From: Capitella teleta
Lineage: Eukaryota; Annelida; Polychaeta; Capitellidae
Length of the DNA stretch: 64,000 bases
Assembly: GCA_000328365.1 (NCBI GenBank)
Contig: KB300390.1
Location: forward strand, 218,511-282,510
Direction: 5' to 3'
Numbering within the stretch: the stretch's first letter is position 1; the number at the start of each line of letters is the position of its first letter. Made by a program: the position numbers and the translations under genes. Below the pieces are notes generated by a model. It saw nothing but the letters and a program-made list of their open reading frames with translations, searched no databases and was not told where the DNA came from. Shown in pieces: positions 1 to 63,469 of the stretch.

Positions 1-2680
1 GAAACGAGCTTATTAGCGACTGAAAGCCAAGTTAGCGCTGACTCAAACTCTCGACTTTATAACTGTCATTTTCATCCTTTGATCTGCTAATTACCGGGGT
101 CGTTATCGTGCGGTAATAGTTATGCCTACACAACGTAATCTCTATAATCACAATGCGCGTTATGCTGGTCATACTGGTAGCTGAGACAAAATTGCGATTT
201 TCTCAGCTTTTTGCTTGCGAAGGTGTGATTTTCACCAAAGTGTGTGTTGTTCAGAGTTGTATTTCAGTACATGTAATTGCATGTATGATGTTGAATCTTA
301 TATGGTTAGATTCACAAAAGAACGATCTATCCTAATATGTTAAATATGTAGAAATGCGTGCGTTCAAATAGAAATTACAGAGCGGTAAAGTTAAGGCTTT
401 TTGTGTAAAATACGTGGCGGTATAGGGGTATCGTCCCGAAAATGCCTTGGCGGTGAATGTGTTAAGAGACGTATCTCACATGTTAGTCACGAGAGCGGAG
501 TTAGCGTAACAGCAACCCGTATGCAATTTGGACAGCGCTGCAGACTGATGAAGTCATTGCACCCTGTAAGTCCACAATTTGCTCACTTCTTGGAACGATT
601 GGACCGACGGTATGAAGACTATGAACGTCTGTAGCAGCGACCAATGTCATCTGGTAGAGACCAGAAAGCAGGCACGACCGTTAAGCGCGCTTGTCAAACG
701 AAATGCCTCATACTCCGCCCCTACCTCTGCATGCTCAGCGGAGTCTCAGTTGACACAGCAGCAGCGCCATGACAGGAGTATTCTCCGATGACAATTACTT
801 GGAGCTCAAGCTTTACACGTTTCTTTCCATGTTAAATGGTCCAGACAGCATCTGTTGACACATAAAAACGCAAACCAAAAAGGCCCTGTTCCAGGGAGAA
901 CATTCAATTTCCTAGTTTTACGACTCACCTTGCTTGGAACACTTGTTCTTTTGTATTTTCAGGTAACAGCTCCATTGTCTGACTGTTGACTCGTACGTTA
1001 AACCTTCCGAGTTTAAATAATGATGAATGATTAAAGGTAGAAGCATTCATTAATCCTTAGCGGGGTTATCTGGGTGATCCATGAATCCGGGCAGATCACC
1101 TTGGCAGGTACATTCGATCAGAATGCCTTCTTATGCAATAAAAGTATGCGCAAGCATATGTCAGTCACCGGATCAACAGTTAATTAGTATCTACCTTTAA
1201 TTATTAAATAATCACCACACTCAAAAAAGCAGGTCATTGCTTAGCAACAAAAAGTGGATGAAGATGTGATGTGTATGCATTTGGATACTCCGGATAGTAA
1301 CCATGGCAATAAGTAGTCAACTGGAACCAAACGCTTTCTCTATTGAGCATTAAACATTCGGGTATGAGCACTCTTCTGTGGATTAAGTAGTTTCGATGGG
1401 TGAGAATTGTTTGTTGCACACTCGAGCCGTCCATATAATTGATAACAGAGGTAATCGTGCAGATAACTTCGTTGGTGTAAAAACCTTTTTACTTGCAATA
1501 ACAGTTCAACAAGAGGTAGTAATAGCCTTCGGTAATTGGCTTTGTGTTGGCGTGAGGCAAATGTCTACACAGTAATGAGGTGCGGTCATCTTTAAATATA
1601 GTGCTGCCATCAAAGAATCGCTTAACATACTTGGCTCAAGGTTAATGGAACACAGAAAAGGTTAAAGCGAACGAAAATTGAGCAGACATGATTATACTCA
1701 CGTCTATCTAGTTGTGTCAGGCATGAGACCCGACAATTAACATAGAAGTACGTGTTGTCATAATTACACATCTCCAGATGCTTAATTCCGACCATTACTC
1801 TAGCTGCCACTTACTCTCTCAAATGCACGATCAAAATCCCCAAGTATATACCCCATGCCTACACGCCCATCAGCCTATAAAGGCAACTGCCTTGCATGAA
1901 TATTGAATAGAAGTAAAAATGGACAAAGAATGTTCGCTCTCCATATATCGCCCACCAATGCAAAGCCAGATGTGACATCTACTTGCCACTCACAGTCAAT
2001 CGATCTACTGAATTTTACGCGAGTGATCAAACCAATCTTACCAACAACACCTCGGTGTTACTCTAGCAAATGCAACTCAATCGCTGTCATACGTTCTATG
2101 AACAGCATATTCCACGACTCCCTAGATTTTTTTTTCTCTTCTGCAGCATCAATGGCAGTGTTGACACAATATAGTGCAATGGGAAGCGGCCGATTCCCCT
2201 GGCACCCTCACCATCAACAGTCGACCACAATCTTCACAGCGACTGATTCGGAAAAGGGGCGCCATCTATCGTGCATTGTGGGCCTAATACCAAGCGGAGA
2301 AGCTGAGCTTAAAGACTCATTACTCTTACTCGGGGCACACCTGAGCGCCAATTTACTACAAGCTATTCAGTCAGCACTCCACACAACTGACCAATGCCTA
2401 AATTGCGATTACTACGCGCAGTTGTCCAGTTCATAAACAGATCAAGCGGTTGTTCTCGTTTCGAATCGAGGGCATCGAGAGATACGGGCTGCTATGCATA
2501 TACACAACAGGAAAATCGTGTAAATGTTGTTACTATTTGTAAGCGTGCAGCCCTGGCGTTGGAAGGAGCCGTACTCCAGCTGCCTGACCCTACATTTGTG
2601 TCCTCCTGAGAACTGGATCAATGGCAAATACAAAGCGGCACATGACACGAAGAACGCGGTCATGCAGCGCCGTGTGGTCT
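1..2680. other. left flank, no convincing gene
   Basis: AT-rich sequence. A TATA-like CTATAAAGG at about 1875 precedes an open frame to 2436 (ATG at 1930, 168 residues), but its product looks like no family I know and it may be chance. Confidence 0.4.
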
Positions 2681-2694
2681 TCTGTCGCTCTTAC

Positions 2695-2867
2695 CTGACG
2701 CCAGCGAGCGGCGGAGGCGGCCAGTCGGCTGATCTTTATGCGGTGCCTCATGCGACGAAGCTGGCTGCTGAAGCTGAGCAACCGACGAATGATCCGACTG
2801 AAGACCTCACATGCTGCTGCGGCGCGAGGCAGACGGCCGCTCAGACCTCCGCTTTCATGGATACCAG
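2695..2867 (-). other. candidate exon of a divergent minus-strand gene in a GC-rich block
   Basis: The block 2630-2880 is GC- and CpG-rich, unlike its surroundings, and lies just upstream of the start of the big gene. On the minus strand it reads an Arg-rich amphipathic stretch (FSRIIRRLLSFSSQLRRM, then RIKISRLAASAARWRQ) up to a good donor CAG|GTAAGA at 2694. This would suit a divergent gene sharing a promoter, but the sequence may simply be 5' UTR and promoter of the plus gene. Confidence 0.25.
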
Positions 2868-2903
2868 TTCAGTGGGATAAAACTATGAGATAAACACATT
2901 GCC

Positions 2904-54608
<51,705 letters not shown>

Positions 54609-55610
54609 GATGGGTTTCCAGGGATATAAAAATATTACGCAAATATAGGAAATACCATCAAAAATGCATCACGTGATACGATAACACTTGAAATTTAGCT
54701 TCACATGCAACACGCGATTTGAGTAGGCTATGATGGACTAGATCTAAGAACGCCGATTTTCACAATGGTGCAACGCGTATTGTGAGGTACCATTGGCGGG
54801 TAATGTGGATATGTTCCAGAGCAAGATTTGCGCGCTAGAAATCAACATCCGGTCACGTGGCTTTGGGGCAGATATATTGCTTAAGAATACTTGATCCACT
54901 GGAGCGCAGCATGGAATACGTGTCAGTGGTAAAATATATAAAATTATTAAAAAATTAAAATTCCACCATGTAGAAGACTCGAACATCGAAAGTGAATATA
55001 TTGTGCTATTGTGGTAATCATAACGCAATGGTATTGGCGAATGACCTTAATTTACAAGGGGCGCTCATAAAATTTGCAATTAAGACATTTCACATTATGG
55101 ATATTTTATTAAAACAACAAATTATCACTGTTTATATTAATTGTGCCTATGTGTCCTTCCTGTATAAATCCTTCGGTTGATGTGGAGGGATGTGTTTGCA
55201 ATTGATACACGCACCCAGGCACCGCAGCCAGCGTTTTGGCGATACCTTGGACATGCATATATCACGATTACAGTCTGAATGGAGGACCAGCTGACTCGCC
55301 CATTCCCTCTGATCCACATGAAATGAATTTTGAAGATTTCTCACGCACACATTTTCCACAGAAAAGATCTTGACTGCCTCATTGATGAGTCATGGGCTAT
55401 ATCGCCGTGTAGATTGCCGACATGTTCAAGAAAAGCTTAAGGGAGAACGCGCGAAATTATTGCAAAGCTTTATGAACGCAGTCTCTTGCAAAATCATAAC
55501 GCACCTGTAAAATCTGTCAACATAATTAACCTTATTGCTCAACACTGAATATGTACACATTGTGCAGCATGGAAGACTGCAATTTTTCATAATAAAAATT
55601 TGATGAAAAG
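54609..55610 (+). terminator. 3' UTR of the F-BAR/STAC gene with AATAAA at 55591
   Basis: AT-rich non-coding sequence after the stop. AATAAA lies at 55591-55596. Earlier ATTAAA-like variants occur near 54944, so a shorter UTR is possible. Confidence 0.45.
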
Positions 55611-55695
55611 AAATTTGTTTCTTCGATAATGAGCATCCGTCAGGGAAAAAATATTTGAATCAAAAACATATAATATATTCAAATACGAAATATCC

Positions 55696-55701
55696 TTTAT
55701 T
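55696..55701 (-). terminator. polyadenylation signal of the minus-strand gene
   Basis: TTTATT on the plus strand, read as AATAAA on the minus strand (CAAATAAAGG). It lies about 1.07 kb after the stop codon of the gene at 56773-57441. Confidence 0.5.
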
Positions 55702-56772
55702 TGAAAACCACAAAATACAAAATGAAAACAGTTTCCGATTTTCCCTTCATATGTAAAAATTGAACACTGACAATATATAAAAAGGGAAAACACAGGACAC
55801 TATCCCTTATTAAAGAATCGTACAAAGAAAAAAAATTCCATTTGTGAAGTGAGTTAGGTGGGATTTGCATTGCTGCCCAGTAAAAGGAAGTAAAACATCT
55901 TGAAAAAAAAAAAAACAGAATGAGCATCTATGAATTCTAATGAACACAATATTGAATAATCAAGATTGTTTGCTAAATGACCAGGTTTTCAGTTGAGAAC
56001 ATCCAAAAGATAATCAACCATGACGGTTTGATGTTAGATGATGGAAATGGGCAACGGGAGGACATGTCTGTCCTCAACCGAATTGAGACAATTTCCATAG
56101 AAATCCTTTGTTTTCTTACACTATTTAACTAAATGGCACAAGAAAGAAAAAAAAAAAGAGCAAAGCAAAAGCCAGAGAGTAAAAATATGAAACAACAGAA
56201 TAAGCATACAGCACTGTATCAAACATCAAAACAAAAAGAGTGCAAAATAATCCAATAACAAATATTCTCACAATGCTCAAAAATGAGTAAGAATTCTCTT
56301 CTTTCTTTCATGAGATCTTATCAAATTTTCTGAGATAAATTTCAAGATAATTCTTAGATAAATTGCGAGATACTTAAATAAAATACAACAAAGTAAAACT
56401 ATCCAAAACAATTAGTTCATACAGAGATCAAGAAAAGACTTATCGGAATGACAAAGCACTTGAGATAGAGTAAAGGGAACACGCTAAGTGAATAATAAAT
56501 AAACATCTATTTAAGAAGAAAAAATACGCTGCAGCCTTTGAACACTGTTCCCTCAAGATATTGCATAGAAAACTGTTCATCTGGCAGTTCACAATAAGTA
56601 TTGAGTCAAGAATGAAATCAGTAGACGTCAGATATGTAAGGAGCGCTGCTAATCATGCCCTCCCAAGACGGCTTACAATAACAGCGCACGCGGCCAGAAT
56701 TTGGGCTCTCGTCACCTTGCCTAGCGAGGAAAAAAACCCCATCAAATCCAGGTAATGCATGTACAAGAGACC
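55702..56772 (-). other. 3' UTR of the minus-strand gene
   Basis: AT-rich and non-coding between the TAA at 56775-56773 and the AATAAA near 55700. Confidence 0.45.
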
Positions 56773-56946
56773 TTACCCGCAGAACTCTCGACAGTAACTA
56801 GGATCAGCAGCGTATTGTTGGTTATCAGGGACGAAATCCGACTCCATGACGGATTGAGCGGCTTCCATGTTGAAGGTCTCGTCAGAGAGCTCCATGATTC
56901 CTCCTCCACTTGCGGGTTGTGGTGGTAGGGGCTCCTGCATGTTGAA
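56773..56946 (-). CDS. exon 4 of the Gln-rich protein
   Basis: 57 codons plus TAA, FNMQEPLPPQPASGGGIMEL to REFCG. FNM occurs twice (residues 1-3 and 25-27 of the exon), each with an acidic or Gln neighbour. Confidence 0.85.
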   Translation of the reverse strand, partial: FNMQEPLPPQPASGGGIMELSDETFNMEAAQSVMESDFVPDNQQYAADPSYCREFCG

Positions 56947-57441
56947 CTGTAACGCAGATTCACAGATGGCTCATGAATAAAAATAGAATTATACCTGAGC
57001 GGTGTTGACCTGAGGTGCTTGGTGAGTCATGGCCTCCAATGGCCATGGAGACGGAACTCTCGGTTGCTGCTGCTGTTCCACTCTCTGCAACACAAATCAT
57101 GCAAAATAGAATAGAAATGATTATTGCGCTACCTGTAGGTGCTGATTAGGCAGGTGTACGTCATTGTGGTTGAGTTCCATGCTGTCCATGGGTTGGTCCT
57201 GTGGCTGCTGCTGCTGCTGCTGCTGCTGGGTGCTCGACTCTTCCAGAAGGCAGCGTCTCTTGGCAGTGAAACCCTCGTCCTGAATAATTTTAATAAATCA
57301 CTGGTTCAAAACAGCATCAATATTTCAACCCACAGCCATCTGCACACTGGAGTCATTTTCTGTCGCTTTTCTTTTGGACCCAAATACGTTGAAGATTGGA
57401 GTGACCCTCACAGGCGACCATTGCAAGTGAGAAGAAGGCAT
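56773..57441 (-). CDS. Gln-rich nuclear-type protein, possibly HCFC1R1-like (4 coding exons)
   Basis: Minus-strand gene of 172 residues. Exons are 57441-57334, 57279-57133, 57084-56995 and 56946-56773; all junctions are phase 0 with usual GT-AG ends. The start ATG follows an acceptor (GCTTGCAG), so the 5' UTR is probably in an upstream exon. Visible: SPVRVTPIFNVFGSKRKATE, then AKRRCLLEESST with a run of eight Gln, LNHND, a second Gln run, GGGIMELSDE, and an acidic end closing with REFCG. KRKATE and AKRR suggest a nuclear localisation signal. The order KRRxLLEE - HND - GxIMEL recalls human HCFC1R1, a small binder of transcription regulator HCF-1, but its DHxY-type binding motif is not conserved and this protein extends beyond IMEL. 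Gene structure is well supported; the family is tentative. Confidence 0.75.
56995..57084 (-). CDS. exon 3 of the Gln-rich protein
   Basis: 30 codons, RVEQQQQPRVPSPWPLEAM to QVNTAQ. Acceptor TGTTGCAG, donor CAG|GTATAA. Confidence 0.85.
57133..57279 (-). CDS. exon 2 of the Gln-rich protein, with CAG repeat
   Basis: 49 codons, DEGFTAKRRCLLEE then eight CAG-encoded Gln (57209-57233), then PMDSMELNHND. Donor CAG|GTAGCG. Confidence 0.85.
57334..57441 (-). CDS. exon 1 of the Gln-rich protein
   Basis: 36 codons from MPSSHLQWSP to SSVQMA. The donor is GCT|GTGGGT at 57333-57332. Holds the basic KRKATE element. Confidence 0.75.
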
Positions 57442-57623
57442 CTGCAAGCAAATCAAGGCTGTCATCAACAATTAATTGATTAATAATAAGCAATTAAAAA
57501 TATAACCAAGAGACTGTGAGATGATGGGTATCCACTAAAGTCAAAGCTCATTAGCTGATGAGAGGGTACTGTAGAACTTTCCTATTGTGAGTTGGTAATA
57601 GCAGGAGTAATCTCTGCTCAGGG

Positions 57624-57700
57624 TAGAGCTGAGCGGGTAGTGTTTAAACGGATCAGATCCGGATCCTAGGGCACCAGGATCCGTGGATCCGAATCCAATG
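57624..57700 (+). mobile_element. lone hAT-type terminus with GGATCC subterminal repeats
   Basis: TAGAGCTGAGCGGGTAGTG closely matches the left end of the element at 57938 (TAGAGCTGGGCAAATAGTG). It is followed by a cluster of GGATCC/GGATC units. No opposite end is seen within the next 240 bp, so this is a truncated or solo end of a sister family. Confidence 0.65.
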
Positions 57701-57937
57701 CATGACACATGGAATCGACCGTTGGTGGAATTGAATTGACATTGTGTTGACGGGTTTAATGGTGCCAATAAGATTCCAGATGTAATTAAAGTCAGGCTTA
57801 ATAATATAACAAAATCCTGCAGATAGCCCTGTTTTTATCTGGCCTCATCTCCCCTCCTGTGAGGGAAATGTAGCTTCGGAGGCTTTTTTATTGTTTATAT
57901 GAGAAATCAGTGACTTCCCTTGATATTATCATATAAC

Positions 57938-59840
57938 TAGAGCTGGGCAAATAGTGCTTCAACACGGATACACGGATAACAGATATCCGTGTTACTAATA
58001 TCCGACGGATACGGACACGGATATTTTTGCCCAAACACGCGAGCATGCACTTGCAGCGTAATGCCCCAGCGCCTGGCACACGCTGTGAGCGGGAAAGCCA
58101 CGCTCTACCTGTAGCAGTTAAAGACAAACGACCTTGACCTACTGCTGTCACCCTTCTTGCTTCTTGTACATTTCTTTTATCAAAACGTTCAGAGTAAGTT
58201 TCAAGAGACATCGACCATGCAGACAGCTCGCTTGCCTGTCGATTTCACAGAGGTGAATTCCTTATCAGCGCAGGCTATTTTAAGTATTTTTCCCCAACTT
58301 CACGAGTCGCAGATTATAAGCCCTAGACGGAACGACAGTAACGTGCACTTTGTGCTACAGTGTACACTTTCAACAAACATGATTTGGAAATGTACAAACT
58401 TAGTAACTTCATGAGGCGCAAGTCAGTTCATAGCAATTATTGTTCTATAGAAAGTTTGAAATAATTCAAAACGCTAGACCGCCAAGTAGCGGGCCTACAT
58501 GTACTAGTCTATATTTAATTCCACAAGTGTAACTGATCTGATTATCAGTTACAGTTCGGCATTGTCGCCCCAATAGCGGACATTGTGGTTTATTATTGAG
58601 AGGGGATCGCCGAATCGAATGACCCGAGATGCCGAAATGGGTATAACTTATGTATTACCAAGACCTGATGATGTAACAAGAGTTCAAGTTACTTAAAACA
58701 CAATAAAGTTGGCAATAATAACATCGCCTGCCGAGAGCGCTCGGGTTGTGAGTTTCCGGTGTTGTGAGCATGTGCAGAAGATGTAAACAATAGCACGTTT
58801 CCTGGGCACCTAACGTTATGACCATAGATGTCGTAAACATTATGACCGTTATGATTCTGGGCGAAGCTGAACATGCTGGATGTTTTCCTACGTTTTTGCC
58901 GCCATCAACTTCACAATCGGCGACAGGCAGATAACATAGCGCTGAATTGGCTTCTCTCTCATCATTACCTTTAAAGTTAACATTAAACTCTGGTGACAAC
59001 GATTTAATGTGCTTGCGAACGTATTTCATTATTGATAAACAGACACATGTGCGACCACGTCTTATTGTTGTTGAAGAAGTCACATGACGTGATCATGTGA
59101 TATAAACACAAAATGGCGAATTAGCCGAAGCATCATCCTTTCGGAAAAAAAATTGCATTTTCTTATTTGTAGCCTCGATAGCTCAGATAAATCGTTCGTA
59201 AGAGGTGCAATGTTTAAACTAATTATATAAAGGTTCTATTGAGTGTATTCCTAGGTGTGCAATGCTTGCAATGGCTCTCAACGAGCACGTGCTATGGCTC
59301 TAAATGGATCCGATATGTGCCTGTAATGTAGTGCATTTATGCAAACGGATATTTCAGGCACACTTGTGGGCTTAGTCTATATTAACTATTCAATTTCAAA
59401 CATGGTTCAAGGTCGAGAAAGTGATAAAATTCAGTGCTCGTTGTGGTTCACACGGAAACTGCAATTGACAAAGCTGTCACGTGTAACGGTGTTGAAAAAT
59501 AAGCATTAAAGGAGATAGTCAACAACGCGTGGTTACGTCACTTTTGCGTGATGACTGAAGAGATTCAAGGGCATGGAGTTGTGTTTATTTAAAACAAATC
59601 AGAATTAGCGCATTGTTGACATCGTGTAATCTTGTAATTGACATCGCTCAGCTTCAGTGAGCAGCGTTTGTGAGTGGAATGGCTGTGCGCTACGCTCACT
59701 GTGCGTTCAAAACGGACACTTCAATTTTACACTATCTGTGTTTTAACTATACGTGTTGAAACACGGATCAGGGATAGTACTGAACACCCCCAATATCCGT
59801 GCTGTCACGGATATCGGATACGGATATCCGCCCAGCCCTA
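57938..59840. mobile_element. non-autonomous hAT-type DNA transposon, 1.9 kb
   Basis: Left end TAGAGCTGGGC and right end GCCCAGCCCTA are inverted. They are flanked by near-identical 8-bp direct repeats, CATATAAC (57930-57937) and CATATAAT (59841-59848), the duplication length of hAT elements. Both ends carry many ACGGATA/TATCCGT units in both orientations (57961-58025 and 59762-59828), like the subterminal binding sites of hAT transposases. No transposase frame is visible inside, so movement would need a helper. One mismatch between the duplications suggests moderate age. Confidence 0.85.
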
Positions 59841-59848
59841 CATATAAT

Positions 59849-61299
59849 TATCATGTACTGTCACTCATGATGATGATCATGATGTGATTTGTACAATTGA
59901 ATAAATAATTATAAGGAATAAAGGATCTTATCAGATATCATTAAATTGACATGGGCGAAAATGACCCCTACGCTGATGCAAACGAATCAGGTATACAAGC
60001 GATCTACGCTATCATCACTCGATAAATGACTTGAATGAGTGAACATTATTGTTGACAAATTTAAATGCCCAATCTGAATCTGTGAATGGCTGACACCCGA
60101 GTGACCAACCGGTGAACGCGCGGCTTCTTCACACAAACATCGATTAAATGAGATATTCAACTAAGGACGTCTTGATGCAACGATCGCAACCGCAGAACGG
60201 GGATGTAAAGCAACTCTTGGTCGAATTGTGTTACGCGAAATCGGCACTAGGAAGTCACCTTTCAGAAAAAAATATCGAAAAATCTGAAATTCGTTTTCTT
60301 TCTTTTGTGTGCCTCTGGGTCACGTGACATCTTTCGCGTAACTACACGTTGACAAAAATTCTGGAGCTCGGCTAAGATTGGACACTCCCTATTCACGCAA
60401 AGGTAAGCACGGCGAAGCAGCGCCCCTAACGGCGACGAACGTCAGATCGTTGAGCGCAGAGCAGTTAACACGGCCGTCAATGGCGATTTTCAGAGTTATG
60501 CGCTACTTTTAATAATCCGTACAAGCTATTACAAATAAGATAGAAGCGGTTTTTTTTTCGCCTGCCTTTTCAGCTAAACGAATACAGCCTTTAATAAATT
60601 ATTTAAGCCATATCACGCATTGAAAAATAGGTCGATCTGAGAGTGTCGATTTGACGATGATCCGCACTTTTAGTTGTGTAGAAAATACGAATGCATGGTA
60701 TTAAATTGAAGTTCATAAAGTTTTATTATTCGTTCTCTCATTACAAAAGTAAAATACAACCATAAAGATCATTCAATAAAACAACGTTTTACATGTACAA
60801 CAATTATAACATCAATATAATAATCATGCAATATAATATCAATCCTTAATATAATCATTATCATACCATTATAATGCACGTATCAATAAAAAATAAATAA
60901 ATAAAAAATAAAGAATAAGTATATAATTATGTTTAAAAAAAGATGCAGTAATTTGATGTATTTTCTTTGTCTTTTCTTCTTTTTTTTTTCTTCCCTTTAA
61001 TGAAAGTCATCTCCACATTTGAAGATCTGAGTAAATAATGCAATTTAATATTTATCATCAAATGTCATACGAGATCGAGTGATACACATGGGGTACAAGA
61101 TTTGAATGGAAGATTACCTTTGATGGCAAGGAGCAAATTTTTTTTCTTCAGATCACTAATATATAATAATTTTTCAATTATGTTTGACATTTCATTATCT
61201 ATATTTTGTATGAGAGAAAAAAGGTATTGGGATAGACTACACAACCCTCTCTCATCGAGCAAGCTGGCATATTGCTCTGATTAGCTTACATATGAATTT
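59849..61299. other. intergenic; CpG-rich promoter-like block and AT-rich stretch
   Basis: 60.13-60.49 kb is CpG-rich. On the minus strand it holds a CCAAT box (reverse of GATTGG, about 60376) and a CACGTG E-box (about 60320), suiting a promoter for the minus gene at 57 kb, whose first exon is missing. 60.71-61.06 kb is AT-rich with TTTATTATTCG near 60720, possibly the antisense 3' end of another retroelement. Confidence 0.35.
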
Positions 61300-62957
61300 G
61301 ATGATAGGCATTTTGACCACAAGCTGGTCAGAGAGAATGAAACCGTACAAAGATGACGCTTTATTCTGGGATTCCGTGTGGAAATTGTGCGATAAACCAC
61401 GCAATGGCATTGTGTTCAATTTACGGCAAAATACGAAGCGCGAATATCATTATGCACTGCGCCAATATAAGAGAGAAGAGAAAGCGCTTTGCAGAGAGAG
61501 AATGGGCGCAAGTATGACGTCATCAGATGACCGCAGTTTTTGGAAAGAGATTCAGAATGTTAACCATGAGAAAAGAAAAACTGCTCCAACTATACTGATA
61601 TTGGCATCGCAAATATCTTTGGCGATAAATATAAAAATTGTATAATTCTGTACCATCAAATCCGCATGAGATGCGTTCTATCACCTCGCAGCTGAGTGCA
61701 ATGCTGGTCCACGGCCACTCTCCAGCAGCTATTAACACAGCCATAGTGTTCTCGATCCCGAAAAACCTCAATGGTGATATTTGCTGCAGCAATAATGACC
61801 GAGGCATAGCTCTAAGCTCTTGCATCGCTAAGTTGATGGAGGTGATTCTCATGAAGAAATCAAGAGAACAAATCAGTACGAGCTATCTGCAGTTTGCGTA
61901 CAAAGCAAAGCATAGTACTTCCATGTGTACTCTCATGCTCAAAGAAACTGTGAACCATTTTCTTAACAGGGGAACAGGAGTTTACTGTTGTCTAATTGAT
62001 GCATCAAAAGCCTTCGACCGCATCAGGCATGGTAAACTCTTTCACATTTTACAGAACAGAGGCGTACCTGCATACGTAATTCGCTTTTTGATAAATTGTT
62101 ACTCGCATCAGGAAATGACAGCCAGGTGGAATGGCGCTCAGACTGAACCTTTCGGGGCCCTCAATGGCGTCAAGCAGGGCAGAATTTTTTTCTCCTATTC
62201 TTTTCTGTTGATACATGGATATTTTGTTGGAGCGACTTAGGGACTCGGGCATAGGGTGTCACATCGGGCAGCGTTTCGTTGGTGCATTGTCGTATGCAGA
62301 CGATCTCACTCTTCTGGCACCATCTTTGAGAGGATTGAGAGAAATGCTCAAAATCTGCAAAGTGTTCGCACTTAATTTTGATGTAACGTTTAACCCATGT
62401 AAATCCGAATTTCTTTTTTTAGTCATTCGTCCAATACTCACAGTGTGTCCAATATCACTCTTTGTGGAAAGAAAGTTAAATGTGTAAAGCAGGTGAAGAA
62501 TCTAGGCAATATTGTTTTTTTTGATCTTGACAAAGGACCAGAAAGAACTCGCAAGATCAGTGATTATTTTTTTCACGTCAATTCATTGAAAGCCAATTTT
62601 AGAGGTGTTCGTTTAGATGTTATAATTAAGTTGTTTAAAGCCTATTGTATGACGTTCTATGGTTCGCGGGCATGGAATCTGAGTCAGTCGTGCATTGATA
62701 ATATATGTGTGAAATATAACAGAGGGATTCGCTTTCTTCTGAACCTTCCGTTGAGAACTCATCGCAATTTGTTACCCCCATTGATAGGCACTGCACCTCT
62801 GAAAGTTCAACTGTTAAATAGATTTCATCGTATGCATTGTACAATGCGTCATAGCAGAAACGTCACTATTAACTACACAAATATGATATCATATATCGAT
62901 GTATACATGTATTGTATTTTGTGTGAAATAAATGATGAATGAATTAAAAAAAAAATT
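61300..62957 (+). mobile_element. 5'-truncated LINE (non-LTR retrotransposon), broken
   Basis: A pre-RT segment (DDALFWDSVWKLCDKPRNG, 61345-61401, then KREYHYALRQYKRE) leads to a reverse transcriptase. Its motifs are LIDASKAFDRI (about 61994, first catalytic Asp), NGVKQG (about 62164) and SYADDLTLLAPS (about 62289, catalytic Asp pair), followed by a thumb region (VKQVKNLGN, about 62488). The endonuclease half is missing. At least three frame changes and a stop after about 61644 separate the pieces. It ends with AATAAATGATGAATGAATTA and an A run (62946-62955), the 3' tail. The motif set fits the CR1/Jockey group; the clade is not resolved. Confidence 0.9.
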
Positions 62958-63057
62958 CTGAGGTTCTTGTTCCAGGTTCTGGTCCAGTTCCGGCCGGAAC
63001 AAACCTCCTGAAACTCTTGTTCCCGGTTCCGGCAAATATTAAATTCTGTGCATCCCT
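62958..63057. mobile_element. hAT-type terminus with GTTCCGG subterminal repeats
   Basis: Ends in GTGCATCCCTA, read inverted as TAGGGATGCAC, a frequent hAT-type end. Inside are repeated GTTCC/GGTTCCGG units and the palindrome GTTCCGGCCGGAAC (62986-62999). It abuts the A tail of the LINE, as if the LINE had landed in the element. The other end was not found. Confidence 0.55.
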
Positions 63058-63469
63058 AATTACAGTGTTGAGCAGGGGAGGGTGTGCGTTTTGTGCAAAA
63101 CTTGAAGATCGGCGAGGCCACGAGGGCCTCCTGGGGGAGGGGAAAAGTGAAACGTGGTGGATTGAGGCAGCATGTGTTCTTTCATCTGTTTTGTTCTCCT
63201 CATTAATGAAATCATGTTGGTTTTTTTTTCGTGTTCTTAACTATCAGCAAAACACGAGCCGATGACCATCGCTCAATCTTATCAAAATGTTATGCAATCA
63301 TTTAAGGCCTAAGCCGATTGCAGAGACGGAGTGGGAGGAGGAACTTGACTAGACTCGTGGCTCTAGCGGGCAAGCTGTGAAAACTTTGATGCACACGTGA
63401 ATGCCCTACAAGAGCCATGTCATTTTGCACAGGGTCAAGTGTCAATCGGGACCAACAATGACCGGTTGC

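Noticed and set aside
1930-2436. 168-residue frame behind a TATA-like sequence
   Set aside because: Protein looks unlike any known family, composition is not distinctive, and such lengths arise by chance in this window.
60710-61290. Antisense LINE fragment facing the LINE at 61.3 kb
   Set aside because: Only an AT-rich TTTATTATTCG end is suggestive; no reverse transcriptase motif is readable on the minus strand.
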